Shown one piece after another: positions 31,766 to 40,567 of a stretch of DNA of 41,120 nt. Under the pieces are notes generated by a model. The model made no database searches. It was not told the origin of the DNA and was given only the letters and a program-made list of their open reading frames with translations. Source of the DNA: Hallerella sp963660435 (GTDB taxonomy: Bacteria; Fibrobacterota; Fibrobacteria; Fibrobacterales; Fibrobacteraceae); NCBI GenBank assembly GCA_963660435.1, contig CAVKYI010000015.1, forward strand, positions 1-41,120, written 5' to 3'. Positions within the stretch are counted from its first letter, which is position 1. Each line of letters opens with the position of its first letter. The translations under genes and the position numbers were made by a program.

Positions 31766-32380
31766 ATGGAAAGTCTCCTGATTCTTCTCGCGATTGTCGC
31801 TCTCCAGGTCGGAGCCGCCTGGCTCAAGAAGCGTGTCGGCGAAAGCAAGAATCTTTCCGAACCCGAGAACGAACCGCCCGAGGAGTATTTCGACGAATGC
31901 GAAGAAGATAATGGTTCTCCGTCGGATGCGGAAACTTCGGATTCCTTGCAGGACTTGATCCGCAAGTTCCGGGAAGAGCAGGCGAAAACTCTGGACACTC
32001 TCGAAGAACGTTCCGAGGAAACGCCACCGCAATACGCCGATGAGTCGGTTTCCGAAGAGTTGCCCGAGCCGGAACCTGTCCTTTCTCCCCGTTCGTCCGA
32101 ACCTGTTGAAAAGGAAAGTGCTCCCGAAAAGGTTTTTGAAGATCGTTTTCCGAGCGTCGCCGAATCGAACAGTGTGCCTTTCCCGGAAAAGAAGGCAGAA
32201 GCTGAACAGGTTTCGCCTTCCGTTGAGCCTGAATTCGAACGGAGCTTAAAGCCTTCGGTGATTCGAACGACGAAATTCGAGTTTTCAAGGGAAAACGCCC
32301 GGAAGGGATTTCTCTGGGCGCGAGTTTTGGAAGATCCGCGGTTTAAAAGGCGTTCCCCGATGCCGCTCAGTCGGCGTTAG
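31766..32380 (+). CDS. Single-span membrane protein with acidic disordered tail
   Basis: A 204-residue protein that I do not recognise as a named family. Residues 3-19 (SLLILLAIVALQVGAAW) form one transmembrane anchor. The rest is strongly acidic, rich in Glu, Ser and Pro, and probably disordered, except for a basic C-terminal patch (about 165-204; TTKFEFSRENARKGFLWARV, then RFKRRSP). The C-terminal patch looks like a short binding motif. It lies 15 nt downstream of floA in the same direction, so it may be a FloA partner. ATG 31766. Its last 14 bp overlap the convergent PspC gene. Confidence 0.7.
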   Translation: MESLLILLAIVALQVGAAWLKKRVGESKNLSEPENEPPEEYFDECEEDNGSPSDAETSDSLQDLIRKFREEQAKTLDTLEERSEETPPQYADESVSEELPEPEPVLSPRSSEPVEKESAPEKVFEDRFPSVAESNSVPFPEKKAEAEQVSPSVEPEFERSLKPSVIRTTKFEFSRENARKGFLWARVLEDPRFKRRSPMPLSRR

Positions 32381-32552
32381 GAATCAGCAGCCAGCAGACG
32401 AGATAGGCGAGAAGCCCGGTCCCAAAAGAAAGCAACGTGCCGAGAATCCAGAGGATGCGGACAATCGTCGCGTCGATTCCAAGGTATTCGCCGATGCCGC
32501 CACAGACACCGGCGATTTTCGTGTTTTCGCTTGAAAGGGTCAGTTTTTTCAT
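32367..32552 (-). CDS. PspC-domain membrane protein
   Basis: A 61-residue protein consisting of a single PspC domain: SSENTKIAGVCGGIGEYLGI, then ATIVRILWILG, and a hydrophobic hairpin ending in LVCWLLIPNAD. Such stand-alone PspC proteins are common in FCB bacteria and relate to envelope-stress responses. It is shorter than E. coli PspC and lacks its C-terminal part. ATG 32552 has AAGGA 7 nt upstream. It is monocistronic and convergent with the floA operon. Confidence 0.88.
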   Translation of the reverse strand: MKKLTLSSENTKIAGVCGGIGEYLGIDATIVRILWILGTLLSFGTGLLAYLVCWLLIPNAD

Positions 32553-32661
32553 TTGGGCGTCCTTCGGGTTGTATGGTTTACGAACAATGTAGTCATTTTC
32601 ACTTCGAGAGGCTATGTTGTTTAGGATTGATAGAAACTATCCTTTTGATTGAAAGGCCTTG

Positions 32662-32952
32662 ATGAATTACTTGAGGATTTTGAAAATAATGCGTAAAAGC
32701 TATAAATTATTTTTGCTAAATGCCTATGTTTGGGAAGATTATTTGTCGCTAAGAAGGGTTGTCAAATCTATCGGAATCCATTCCTTTGGGGATACGCTAA
32801 AAATCGAGTTGATTGAAAAGGAAAAAAGCCCGGGCTTATCGCTGGATTGTCCCGTTTGGGTCTATGGTTCGTTAAACGGAAAACTCGACGGGAAATATAT
32901 CAAGACTTTTACAGGGGTTTATCTGTTGGTTAAAGATTGGGTTAAAGATTGA
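32662..32952 (+). CDS. Small AT-rich orphan protein
   Basis: A 96-residue protein, not recognised. It is basic at the N-terminus (LRILKIMRKSYKLF) with a mixed alpha/beta pattern. There is no signal peptide or clear membrane span. Base use is markedly AT-richer than its neighbours, suggesting recent acquisition or a fast-evolving lineage gene. ATG 32662 is preceded by GAAAGG at good spacing; a TTG one codon earlier is in frame but less likely. It stands alone between the divergent PspC gene and a lipoprotein gene with its own ribosome-binding site. Confidence 0.55.
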   Translation: MNYLRILKIMRKSYKLFLLNAYVWEDYLSLRRVVKSIGIHSFGDTLKIELIEKEKSPGLSLDCPVWVYGSLNGKLDGKYIKTFTGVYLLVKDWVKD

Positions 32953-33075
32953 TTCTCGTTATGGTCTCCTCGGCGAAACGGCACGTAAAAAAAGATTTTC
33001 AAAGATAATGGAGGCATTTTAGCTTCGAGAAGCGTTATAGACAGGTAGTCTCTCGTTTCAACCATAGGAGGAAAA

Positions 33076-34266
33076 ATGAGAAAAAGACACCTGTGGCAGA
33101 TGCTGCCGATTCTTTTTACGGCGATTTTGGGACAGGCCTGTTCCGAAGGCGCAAATTCCGGCCCGGAAAGCTCCGGGAACGTTCCCGTCCATTTTGACGT
33201 GGCGCGTTCGAGCGTACCGCTGTCGGACAGTCTCGTGCTGGATCTGATCGGCCCGGATACGGTTCATGCGGTATTGTTGGGCGACTCCAATACGTTCAGC
33301 CAGAAGCTCGCTCCCGGCGACTGGAATTTCTATGCCAGGTTCTATGCGAACGGGATTCTGGTGGAGCAGGGGGAAGCGCAAGCGAAGCTTTCCGCAGGCG
33401 ACGAGGTTTCCGTTTCGATTGCGATGCATGCCGTGGCGGGATTTCTCTACGTGCGGATTCCGCTCGGACTCGACAACGCGGCGGAAATCGCCAGCGGCAC
33501 GCTTGCCGTTCAAGCGGAAGGTTTTTCGAAATCCTACCCGTTTGAATTCGGCGACATGGAAGCTTCCGCGGTGACGGAAATGCTTCGGATCGGGACGGAG
33601 TATTCCGTACAGATTCATCTGTTCGCGAAAAACGGCGACACGCTGTTCTCTTCGGATTCCAAGGTGACGATCGACGTGGAAAATTTTGCCATCGACTGGC
33701 AGCTGAACCCGCTCCACGCGAAAATCCAGCTGGTGATTTCGAAGGATTCCGTGAAAACGCTTTCCGCGGTGGCGCATTTGCCGTCAAAGCTTCGCACGCC
33801 AAAGCCCGGAAATCTCTTTGTCACGGAATTCATGACGGAGGGAAAGGCGGAATTCGTGGAGCTTTACAACGCGACCCTGGACACGCTTAATCTGGAAAAC
33901 TGCGAATTGCTCGCGACTAGCGGAAGCTCGCTCAAGGTGACGACGGATTCTTCGTTTGCGGCGAGGCTCGCTCCGGATTCCTATCTGGTGCTCGGGACGG
34001 ATTCCTGCGAAAGCAAGGATGCCCGGGCGGCGCTTTCCATGCCCGGGACCAAAGGCTCTATCGTGTTTCGCTGCGCCGGGGAAACGATCGATTCGCTCTT
34101 TTACACGAACGCGAAGATCGCGGATTCGCTAGGAGTGAGCGCGTTCCCTATCGATTCCAGGCTGAGCGCGCAACTGCCTGTTTCGGGTTACAGAAACCGT
34201 TCGGATGGAAGTTCCTGGTGCGCCGGCGAAATTTCAAGGCATGCCGTGGCGAGTTGCGAAAATTAA
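33076..34266 (+). CDS. Lipoprotein with lamin-tail-like domain
   Basis: A 396-residue exported protein. The signal peptide ends in ILGQAC, making Cys22 the likely lipidated residue. The first ~230 residues are beta-rich with repeated motifs on sugar/peptide-like strands and no named domain. From about 248 a lamin-tail-like domain is suggested by NLFVTEFMTEGKAEFVELYNATLDTLNLENCELLAT and DSYLVLGTDS. Such domains occur in surface nucleases and adhesion proteins, but here no nuclease motif is present. ATG 33076 has a strong AGGAGG five nt upstream. A role at the cell surface is likely; the substrate is unknown. Confidence 0.75.
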   Translation: MRKRHLWQMLPILFTAILGQACSEGANSGPESSGNVPVHFDVARSSVPLSDSLVLDLIGPDTVHAVLLGDSNTFSQKLAPGDWNFYARFYANGILVEQGEAQAKLSAGDEVSVSIAMHAVAGFLYVRIPLGLDNAAEIASGTLAVQAEGFSKSYPFEFGDMEASAVTEMLRIGTEYSVQIHLFAKNGDTLFSSDSKVTIDVENFAIDWQLNPLHAKIQLVISKDSVKTLSAVAHLPSKLRTPKPGNLFVTEFMTEGKAEFVELYNATLDTLNLENCELLATSGSSLKVTTDSSFAARLAPDSYLVLGTDSCESKDARAALSMPGTKGSIVFRCAGETIDSLFYTNAKIADSLGVSAFPIDSRLSAQLPVSGYRNRSDGSSWCAGEISRHAVASCEN

Positions 34267-34325
34267 AACGGCTTGATTCGACTTGTTTGGAACTTGGCTT
34301 TGAAGCGAAATCTTAAAACCAGGTC

Positions 34326-34715
34326 CTATCTTTTTGGAAAATCGTCGGGACGACCGCGTCGATGTCTTGGTGGCGGTCTGTGTGGCGGGGGAGGAGGTCC
34401 GGGGCGAAATTCGAAGCGCCACTCGGAACGCGGATAGTCGCACACGGAAAAGCCCGCTTGGCAAAGATCGCAGAGCTCTTTCCGCGAGCAGTCGCCGAGC
34501 GGTTCGCTGGAAACCAAATCGTCTAGGAAACGGTAACTGTCGCAGGCTTGGCAGGCTTTTTCCCATGTCCTGAACGAACAAAGTTCCGTGACCGAGACTT
34601 GGCATGTGCGCTCCGAGCGGGTTTCCGTTTCGACGTTTTCCTGCATCACGACGCAGGAAAACAGAAAAAGCGCACTCCAAAGGACCAGAAGGCTTTTGCA
34701 GAATGCGCTTTTCAT
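34326..34715 (-). CDS. Small cysteine-rich lipoprotein with Pro/His/Arg tail
   Basis: A 129-residue protein, not recognised. The signal peptide SLLVLWSALFLFSC gives a lipobox with Cys21. The middle (residues 37-93) holds nine further cysteines, including pairs CQAC and CDLC that could bind metal or form disulfides. The C-terminal ~27 residues are low complexity (GPPPPPHRPPPRHRRGR), with His/Arg/Pro. It begins 23 nt after the gpsA stop on the same strand, so it may be the last gene of the der-plsY-gpsA operon. ATG 34715 has no strong ribosome-binding site. Confidence 0.65.
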   Translation of the reverse strand: MKSAFCKSLLVLWSALFLFSCVVMQENVETETRSERTCQVSVTELCSFRTWEKACQACDSYRFLDDLVSSEPLGDCSRKELCDLCQAGFSVCDYPRSEWRFEFRPGPPPPPHRPPPRHRRGRPDDFPKR

Positions 34716-34738
34716 CGGATTTTCAGATGCGGAAAAAA

Positions 34739-35749
34739 TCAGTATTCCGCTTCGGATTTCAGATTGCGGCTCATCAGTTCTTCGATGATGTCCGCCGGCT
34801 TCTTGTCGTTGAAGAGAACTTCATGGACGGCGTTCACGATGGGAAGTTCGACATGGACCGATTCCGCGAGAGCCTTGGCGCTCTTGCACGTGGGAACGCC
34901 CTCCGCAATCATCTTCATGCGTCCCATGATTTGCGAAAGGGTTTCTCCCTTGCCGATGCATTCGCCGACGTAGCGGTTCCGGCTGTGCTGCGAAAGACAC
35001 GTGACGATCAGGTCTCCCATTCCGGCTAGGCCTGCGAAGGTGCTGGGGTTTGCGCCGAGGGCGCGTCCGAGACGACAGATTTCCGCCTGTCCGCGGGTGA
35101 TGAGCGCTGCGCGGGTGTTGTCGCCCGCTCCGATTCCGTAGAGAATGCCGCTTGCAATCGCGATGACGTTCTTGATCGAGCCGCAAAGCTCCACGCCGAC
35201 CTGGTCCGTCGAAGTATAGACGCGCAGGTAGCCGTTGCTCATGACCTGCTGGACTTTTCTTGCGGATTCTTCGTTAGGACATGCGGCGACGATTGTCGTA
35301 TAGACGCGGCGCGAAACTTCTTCGGCGTGCGTCGGGCCGCTAAGCGTTACCATGTGGTCGTGGTCGAGCCACGGGACGTTTTCGAGGATGACTTCGCTCA
35401 TGCGCTGGTCCGTGCCTTCGAGGATTCCCTTGGTCGCGCAGACGACTAGCGGAATCTTGCCCGCTGGATTCCACTTGGCAAATTCCCTGGAAACATTGGG
35501 CATCACCTGGGAAGGGACGACGATGAGAACCATCTCCGCGCCTTCCAGAGCCTTGTTCATGTCGGTCGTATAGGAGAACGAATCCGGGAAGATGACGCCG
35601 GGAAGCTTGTCCTTGTACTGGTGTTCCGTGGAAAGCAGGTCCACTTCCTTTTGCGAGAATGTCCAAAAAGAAACCTTGTGCCCGTTGTCGTTCAGAACCT
35701 GGCCGAGGGTCAGTCCCCATCCGCCGGTGCCTAGTACTGTGATATTCAT
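34739..35749 (-). CDS. gpsA: Glycerol-3-phosphate dehydrogenase [NAD(P)+]
   Basis: A 336-residue enzyme that makes sn-glycerol-3-phosphate for phospholipid synthesis. The NAD site GTGGWGLTLGQVL begins at residue 7. LSGPTHAEEV, the catalytic-lysine region CGSIKNVIAIASGIL, TRGQAEICRLG and LAGMGDLIVTC with SRNRYVGE all match the family. ATG 35749 has AAGGA upstream. It lies 34 nt after plsY on the same strand, and PlsY uses the product, so this is a functional operon for lysophosphatidic acid synthesis. Confidence 0.96.
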   Translation of the reverse strand: MNITVLGTGGWGLTLGQVLNDNGHKVSFWTFSQKEVDLLSTEHQYKDKLPGVIFPDSFSYTTDMNKALEGAEMVLIVVPSQVMPNVSREFAKWNPAGKIPLVVCATKGILEGTDQRMSEVILENVPWLDHDHMVTLSGPTHAEEVSRRVYTTIVAACPNEESARKVQQVMSNGYLRVYTSTDQVGVELCGSIKNVIAIASGILYGIGAGDNTRAALITRGQAEICRLGRALGANPSTFAGLAGMGDLIVTCLSQHSRNRYVGECIGKGETLSQIMGRMKMIAEGVPTCKSAKALAESVHVELPIVNAVHEVLFNDKKPADIIEELMSRNLKSEAEY

Positions 35750-35783
35750 AAACGATTCCTTTCCTTGTATATCAAGTTATAAA

Positions 35784-36446
35784 CTACACTTTTTTCCGTT
35801 TTTTTCCAAAACCGTTCTCGGTTCCGTTTAAAAGACGCTTGATGTTCGCCTTGTGCTTGACGATGACGAAGACGGCGATGACCCAGGCGAGAACTAAGAT
35901 GCCAGCGTGAATCTGGTCGTGCGGGTAGATGTCCGGTGCGAGATATCCGAAAAGGGTGAGACCGGCGAGGGTGATGCAGGCGGCGATGCTTCCGACCGAG
36001 ACGTATTTTGTGGAAATGGTCAGGATGCTCCACACGAGAAAGGCGAGAAGCGCCGTGACGGGAGCAAGCGCGAGAAACATTCCGAAAGCGGTGAGGACGC
36101 CTTTTCCGCCGCGAAATCCGGCAAAGCACGTGAAACTGTGTCCGATGACCGCGAGAAGTCCGCAGGCAAGCGGAAGCCAGTAGTAGTCGGGACCGCCCGA
36201 AGCCTTGGAAGCCTCGTTCAACGAGATGGCAATCGTCGGGGCGAGAAAGCCTTTGAGAAGATCGATGACGACCACGGGAAGCGCGGGTTTTACCCCGAGG
36301 ACGCGAAACGCATTCGTTAGGCCCGAGTTCTTCGACCCGTAGTTCCGGATGTCATAGTCCTTTCCCTTGACGATTTTTGCGACCCAGATTGCGGTCGGAA
36401 TGGAGCCGAGGAGATACGCTAGCGGAAGAGAGAGTAAACTGTTCAA
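35784..36446 (-). CDS. plsY: Glycerol-3-phosphate acyltransferase
   Basis: A 220-residue inner-membrane enzyme that transfers an acyl group from acyl-phosphate to glycerol-3-phosphate. Three conserved blocks are visible: LLGSIPTAIWVAKIVKG, the RNYGSKNSGLTNAFRVLG loop, and GHSFTCFAGFRGGKGVLTAFG. Five or more transmembrane segments are spaced as expected. The start is TTG 36446 with AAAGGA eight nt upstream; the N-terminus MNSLLSLPLAYLLGS fits PlsY. The start lies 95 bp inside the 3' end of der in another frame, a long overlap. gpsA follows. Confidence 0.95.
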   Translation of the reverse strand: MNSLLSLPLAYLLGSIPTAIWVAKIVKGKDYDIRNYGSKNSGLTNAFRVLGVKPALPVVVIDLLKGFLAPTIAISLNEASKASGGPDYYWLPLACGLLAVIGHSFTCFAGFRGGKGVLTAFGMFLALAPVTALLAFLVWSILTISTKYVSVGSIAACITLAGLTLFGYLAPDIYPHDQIHAGILVLAWVIAVFVIVKHKANIKRLLNGTENGFGKKRKKV

Positions 36447-37791
36447 GGTCTTCGTCCTTTCGTAAGATGAGTTTGCTGTCGAAATTCAACCGGAGAGGCG
36501 CTCCGTTCAGATGGAAGGCTTCGTAGAAAGTCTTGAGAAGATAGCGCTTGTAGGATTCATCGACGGCATCGGGCGTCCGCGTCTCGATGTCGATGACCGG
36601 AGGCTCTACCATGATCTGGCATGCCCGGGTAAGCTTGACTAGGCGTCCCTGGTGTGCCGGGTGGGGAGTCTTCTGGCAGGCTTCGGCAAAGACTTCGGCG
36701 AGGCGTTCTCTCCCGAGGACTCTGCGGCAGTTGGCATAGACCGAACGGATTTCCTGCAAGATGCGGTGCACGCGGAGACCTTCCTTTGCGCTGATCGAGA
36801 GCGTGGGAATATATTCGAACATCGGTTCGCGTTCCCGCATTTCCCTGACCATCCTGTCGAACGACTTTTCGTTCTTTTCCGGGAGAATGTCCCACTTGTT
36901 GAGAATCAGGATGAGGCCTTTTCCCGCCTGGCGGATGCTCTGGACAATGCGGAAGTCCTGCTCGGAAAGTCCAAGCGTCGCATCGATGACGAGAAGGGAC
37001 AGGTCGGAACGCCGGATGCTTTCCTCGGAACGCATGTTGCTGAAGATCTCGACTTCGTCCTCGACTTTCGCCTTTTTCCGGAGACCCGCGGTATCGGTAA
37101 CGACAAATGTTTCGCCGTCGGAAACGAACGTGCAGTCGATGGAATCCCGTGTCGTTCCGGGAATGTCGGACACGACGACGCGTTCTTCGCCAAGCAGACG
37201 GTTCAGCAGTGTGGATTTCCCGGCGTTCGGTCGTCCGAGAATCGCAAAGCGAATCGGGCGCTTTTCTTCGCCGCGGACCTTTCCCTTGTCGGGAAGGATG
37301 GCGATGATTTCGTCGAGAAGCGAGAGACAGGCATAACCGGTCAGCGCGCTGATGGTTCGGGGCTGTCCCATGCCGAGAGAGAAGAATTCCCAGCTTTCCG
37401 AACGGTCCGCGGCCGCTTCGCTCTTGTTCGCGACAAGGAGAACCTGCTTGTCGAGCTTCCGGATCATCTTCGCGAACTGGAGATCGAGCTTCGTGATGCC
37501 CACGCGGACATCGACCATGAAAAGCACGAGATCGGATTCTTCGATGGCCGCGAAAATCTGGTCGCGAACGTTTGACGCGAGGACATCTATCGTATCGTCC
37601 GGTAAAAATCCTCCGGTATCGACGACGGTGAATTCGCGACCCTTGTATGTCGCCGTTTGGTAATGACGGTCCCGGGTTACGCCTTCGCGATCCGAAACCA
37701 CCGCGGCGCGACGACCGAGGATACGGTTGAAGAGGGAGGACTTTCCCACGTTGGGACGCCCGACAATACAGACAACAGGTAATTTAGCCAC
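36352..37791 (-). CDS. der: Ribosome-associated GTPase Der (EngA)
   Basis: A 479-residue double GTPase for 50S subunit assembly. G domain 1: VGRPNVGKSSLFNRIL, VVDTGGF, NKSE. G domain 2: LGRPNAGKSTLLNRLLG, SDIPGTTRD, VTDTAGLRKKAKVE, NKWD. A C-terminal KH-like domain ends near FHLNGAPLRLNFDSK. The start is GTG 37791 (VAKLPVVCIVGRPN); the frame is open to 38154, but that part runs through the divergent alaS promoter and gene. There is no ribosome-binding site, while TATATT lies 7 nt upstream, suggesting a leaderless mRNA. The last ~30 codons form a basic tail that overlaps plsY by 95 bp and is not part of the conserved family. Confidence 0.94.
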   Translation of the reverse strand: MAKLPVVCIVGRPNVGKSSLFNRILGRRAAVVSDREGVTRDRHYQTATYKGREFTVVDTGGFLPDDTIDVLASNVRDQIFAAIEESDLVLFMVDVRVGITKLDLQFAKMIRKLDKQVLLVANKSEAAADRSESWEFFSLGMGQPRTISALTGYACLSLLDEIIAILPDKGKVRGEEKRPIRFAILGRPNAGKSTLLNRLLGEERVVVSDIPGTTRDSIDCTFVSDGETFVVTDTAGLRKKAKVEDEVEIFSNMRSEESIRRSDLSLLVIDATLGLSEQDFRIVQSIRQAGKGLILILNKWDILPEKNEKSFDRMVREMREREPMFEYIPTLSISAKEGLRVHRILQEIRSVYANCRRVLGRERLAEVFAEACQKTPHPAHQGRLVKLTRACQIMVEPPVIDIETRTPDAVDESYKRYLLKTFYEAFHLNGAPLRLNFDSKLILRKDEDLEQFTLSSASVSPRLHSDRNLGRKNRQGKGL

Positions 37792-37798
37792 GTCGGAA

Positions 37799-37804
37799 AA
37801 TATA
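37799..37804 (-). promoter_or_regulatory. Putative der -10 box
   Basis: TATATT on the minus strand, 7 nt from the GTG start of der, in the 103-bp divergent spacer with alaS. Confidence 0.4.
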
Positions 37805-37859
37805 GAAATTAGCGGATATGGAACAGCTCGCTTCGCTGACCGGGTCCTTTTATTCTTTC

Positions 37860-37865
37860 TATCTT
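37860..37865 (+). promoter_or_regulatory. Putative alaS -10 box
   Basis: TATCTT, 29 nt upstream of the alaS ATG; a weak CTGACC lies 18 bp further upstream as a possible -35. Confidence 0.4.
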
Positions 37866-37894
37866 TCGCTTCGGAAAAATCCAAAGGTATCATT

Positions 37895-40543
37895 ATGTCC
37901 GAAACGATGACTTCCGCGCAAGTACGCGAATCCTTTATCAAGTTCTTTGAATCCAAGGGACATCTGTTTGTCCGTTCTTCGCCCGTGGTTCCGCATGACG
38001 ATCCGACGCTCATGTTTACAAATGCCGGCATGAACCAGTTCAAGGCGATTTTTCTCGGCGACAATCCGAAGGGCTGGAAGCGCGTCTGCAACAGCCAAAA
38101 ATGCATTCGCGTTTCGGGCAAGCACAACGATCTGGATGTCGTCGGTCGCGACAATTACCACCACACGTTTTTCGAAATGCTCGGAAACTGGTCGTTTGGC
38201 GATTACTACAAGAAGGAAGCGATTTCCTGGGCTTGGGAACTTTTGACCGAGGTCTGGAAGCTTCCGAAGGAACGCCTGTTCGCGACGGTTTACCAGGACG
38301 ATGACGAAGCCTGGCAAATCTGGAAGGATGTGTCCGGCCTCCCCGACGATCGCATCATGCGCTTTGACGCCCACTCGAATTTTTGGGAAATGGGCGATAC
38401 CGGACCTTGCGGTCCCTGCTCCGAAATCCACTACGACCGAGGCGATCTCTCGACCCAGGCCGAGACGTTCAAGGATCCGATTCTCGGCGTGAACGGCGAA
38501 AACGACCGCTACATCGAAATCTGGAACAACGTGTTCATGCAATACGAACGCCTCTCCGACGGTTCCCTCGTTCCGCTCAAGGCGAAAAATGTCGATACCG
38601 GCATGGGATTCGAACGGATCTGCGCCATCCTGCAGGGAAAATCCAGCAATTACGATACGGACGTGTTCAGCCCGATCATCCAAAAAATCGCGGAACTTTC
38701 CGGCGTGCCTTATTGCGACGGAAAGGAGGGAACGCCGCACCGCGTCATCGCGGACCATCTTCGGGCGCTTTCCTTCGCGATTGCGGACGGGGCGCTTCCG
38801 TCGAACGAGGGCCGTGGCTACGTGCTGCGTCGCATTCTTCGCCGCGCGAGCCGCTTTGCCCGTCTTCTCGGGCAGAAAAAGCCTTTCATCTGCGACCTGG
38901 TGCAGGTTCTCGCCGATACGATGGGAGACGCCTTCCCCGAAATTCGCGAACGGAAGGACTTTGTCGCCTCCGTCATCCGCAGCGAGGAAGAGAGCTTTAT
39001 CCGCACGCTCGACGCCGGGCTGGAACGCTTTGCCTCGATTTCCGCAGACCTCAAGGCCGGCGATAAAATTCCGGGCGACAAGGTTTTCCTGCTCTACGAT
39101 ACATACGGATTTCCCCCGGATCTCACGGGAATTCTCGCCGAGGAAAAGGGGCTTTCCATTGACGAAGAAGGCTATGAAAGGTGCATGGAAGAACAGAAGG
39201 CCCGCGCCCGCGCAAGCATGAAGCAGAGCATCAACACGATGGGTTCCGAAGGCTGGACGGAATATGCGGTCGGTTCGACGGAGTTTGTCGGCTACGAGGC
39301 GAGCTCCGCGGAGGTCAAGGTTTTGCGCTATCGGGAAGACAAGGGCGTCCTTTCGATAGTTCTCGACACGACGCCGTTCTATGCGGAAATGGGCGGGCAG
39401 ATAGGCGACAAGGGAACTCTTGTCGCGGAAGGTCTTGAAATCTCGATTTTCGACACGGTCCGCGTAAACGATACGACCGTTCATCGCGGCAAGGTGACAA
39501 GGGGCGAAGCGAACAGGGAAACGATGGCTTCGGAATTCCAGGCGACAGTCGATGACGCCCGCCGGGCCGACATCCGCAAGAACCATTCCGCGACGCACCT
39601 TGTCCAGGCCGCTCTCCGGAAGGTTCTCGGAAACCATGTGCAGCAGCAGGGAAGCTTCGTCTCGAACGAGCTGTTGCGTTTCGACTTCAGCCACTTCAAC
39701 GCGATGACCGCGGAAGAAATCCGACAGGTCGAAGACTTGGTGAACGCCAAGGTCATGGAATGTCTCCCCGTTTCGACCGATGTCATGGATGTCGATGAAG
39801 CGAAGGCGAGCGGCGCGATGGCGCTGTTTGGCGAAAAGTATGGCGACAAGGTTCGCGTGGTCAAGATGGGAAATCCCGGCGATGAATTTTCCAGGGAACT
39901 CTGCGGCGGTCTGCATGTGCGGAACACGGGAAACATCGGCATGGTGAAAATCATTTCCGAGTCGAGCGTTTCGTCGGGCGTGCGCCGAATCGAAGCGGTG
40001 ACGGGGCGCGGAGCGTTGGCGCTTCTTCGCGCCGGTACGCAGATTCTGACCGCTCTCCGCGAACAGCTCCGCTGCAAGGATGCCGATGTTCTCGACCGAA
40101 TCCAGCAGACATTCGCCAAGACGCAGAACCTTGAAAAGAGCCTCCAGTCCGTGCAGCTCGAACTCGCGACGCTTGCTGCGGGCGATCTTTTGCAAGGCGC
40201 AGTAAACGTGATGGGCGTAAACCTCTACGTTCGCGAAATGTCCATTCCCGAAGACCGTTTCAAGAACTTGCTCGACGGCGTCCAGAACAAGCTCGATTCC
40301 GAGTCTGTCGCCGTGGTGGCGAACAAGGGAACTGCCAACGGAAGCATTGCCGTCATGGTCGGGAAAAACGTCCAGGCCAAGGGCATCAAGGCGGGCGACA
40401 TGGTTCGCGACCTGGCAAAGGCCTGTGGCGGCAAGGGCGGCGGTCGCCCGGATAGAGCCCAGGCCGGCACCCGCGAACCGGAAAGGATTTCCGCGGCGAT
40501 TGCGAATGCGAACAACTGGATCCGCGCAAAGATCGGCGCGTAA
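37895..40543 (+). CDS. alaS: Alanine--tRNA ligase
   Basis: An 882-residue class II synthetase. The catalytic domain begins FIKFFESKGHLFVRSSPVVP and includes FTNAGMNQFKAIFLG and FEMLGNWSFGDYYKKEAI. The editing domain has HSATHLVQAALR (H564, H568) and CGGLHVRNTGNIG (C670, H674), the four metal ligands. The C-terminal C-Ala domain ends with GGKGGGRPDRAQAG. The start is ATG 37895 (MSETMTSAQVRE) after AAAGG. The frame is open further upstream but runs through the promoter. It may be co-transcribed with ridA (24-nt gap). A 1042-codon open frame on the opposite strand is a composition shadow. Confidence 0.97.
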   Translation: MSETMTSAQVRESFIKFFESKGHLFVRSSPVVPHDDPTLMFTNAGMNQFKAIFLGDNPKGWKRVCNSQKCIRVSGKHNDLDVVGRDNYHHTFFEMLGNWSFGDYYKKEAISWAWELLTEVWKLPKERLFATVYQDDDEAWQIWKDVSGLPDDRIMRFDAHSNFWEMGDTGPCGPCSEIHYDRGDLSTQAETFKDPILGVNGENDRYIEIWNNVFMQYERLSDGSLVPLKAKNVDTGMGFERICAILQGKSSNYDTDVFSPIIQKIAELSGVPYCDGKEGTPHRVIADHLRALSFAIADGALPSNEGRGYVLRRILRRASRFARLLGQKKPFICDLVQVLADTMGDAFPEIRERKDFVASVIRSEEESFIRTLDAGLERFASISADLKAGDKIPGDKVFLLYDTYGFPPDLTGILAEEKGLSIDEEGYERCMEEQKARARASMKQSINTMGSEGWTEYAVGSTEFVGYEASSAEVKVLRYREDKGVLSIVLDTTPFYAEMGGQIGDKGTLVAEGLEISIFDTVRVNDTTVHRGKVTRGEANRETMASEFQATVDDARRADIRKNHSATHLVQAALRKVLGNHVQQQGSFVSNELLRFDFSHFNAMTAEEIRQVEDLVNAKVMECLPVSTDVMDVDEAKASGAMALFGEKYGDKVRVVKMGNPGDEFSRELCGGLHVRNTGNIGMVKIISESSVSSGVRRIEAVTGRGALALLRAGTQILTALREQLRCKDADVLDRIQQTFAKTQNLEKSLQSVQLELATLAAGDLLQGAVNVMGVNLYVREMSIPEDRFKNLLDGVQNKLDSESVAVVANKGTANGSIAVMVGKNVQAKGIKAGDMVRDLAKACGGKGGGRPDRAQAGTREPERISAAIANANNWIRAKIGA

Positions 40544-40567
40544 ATTTTCAGGGAGAAGGATTTTCCG

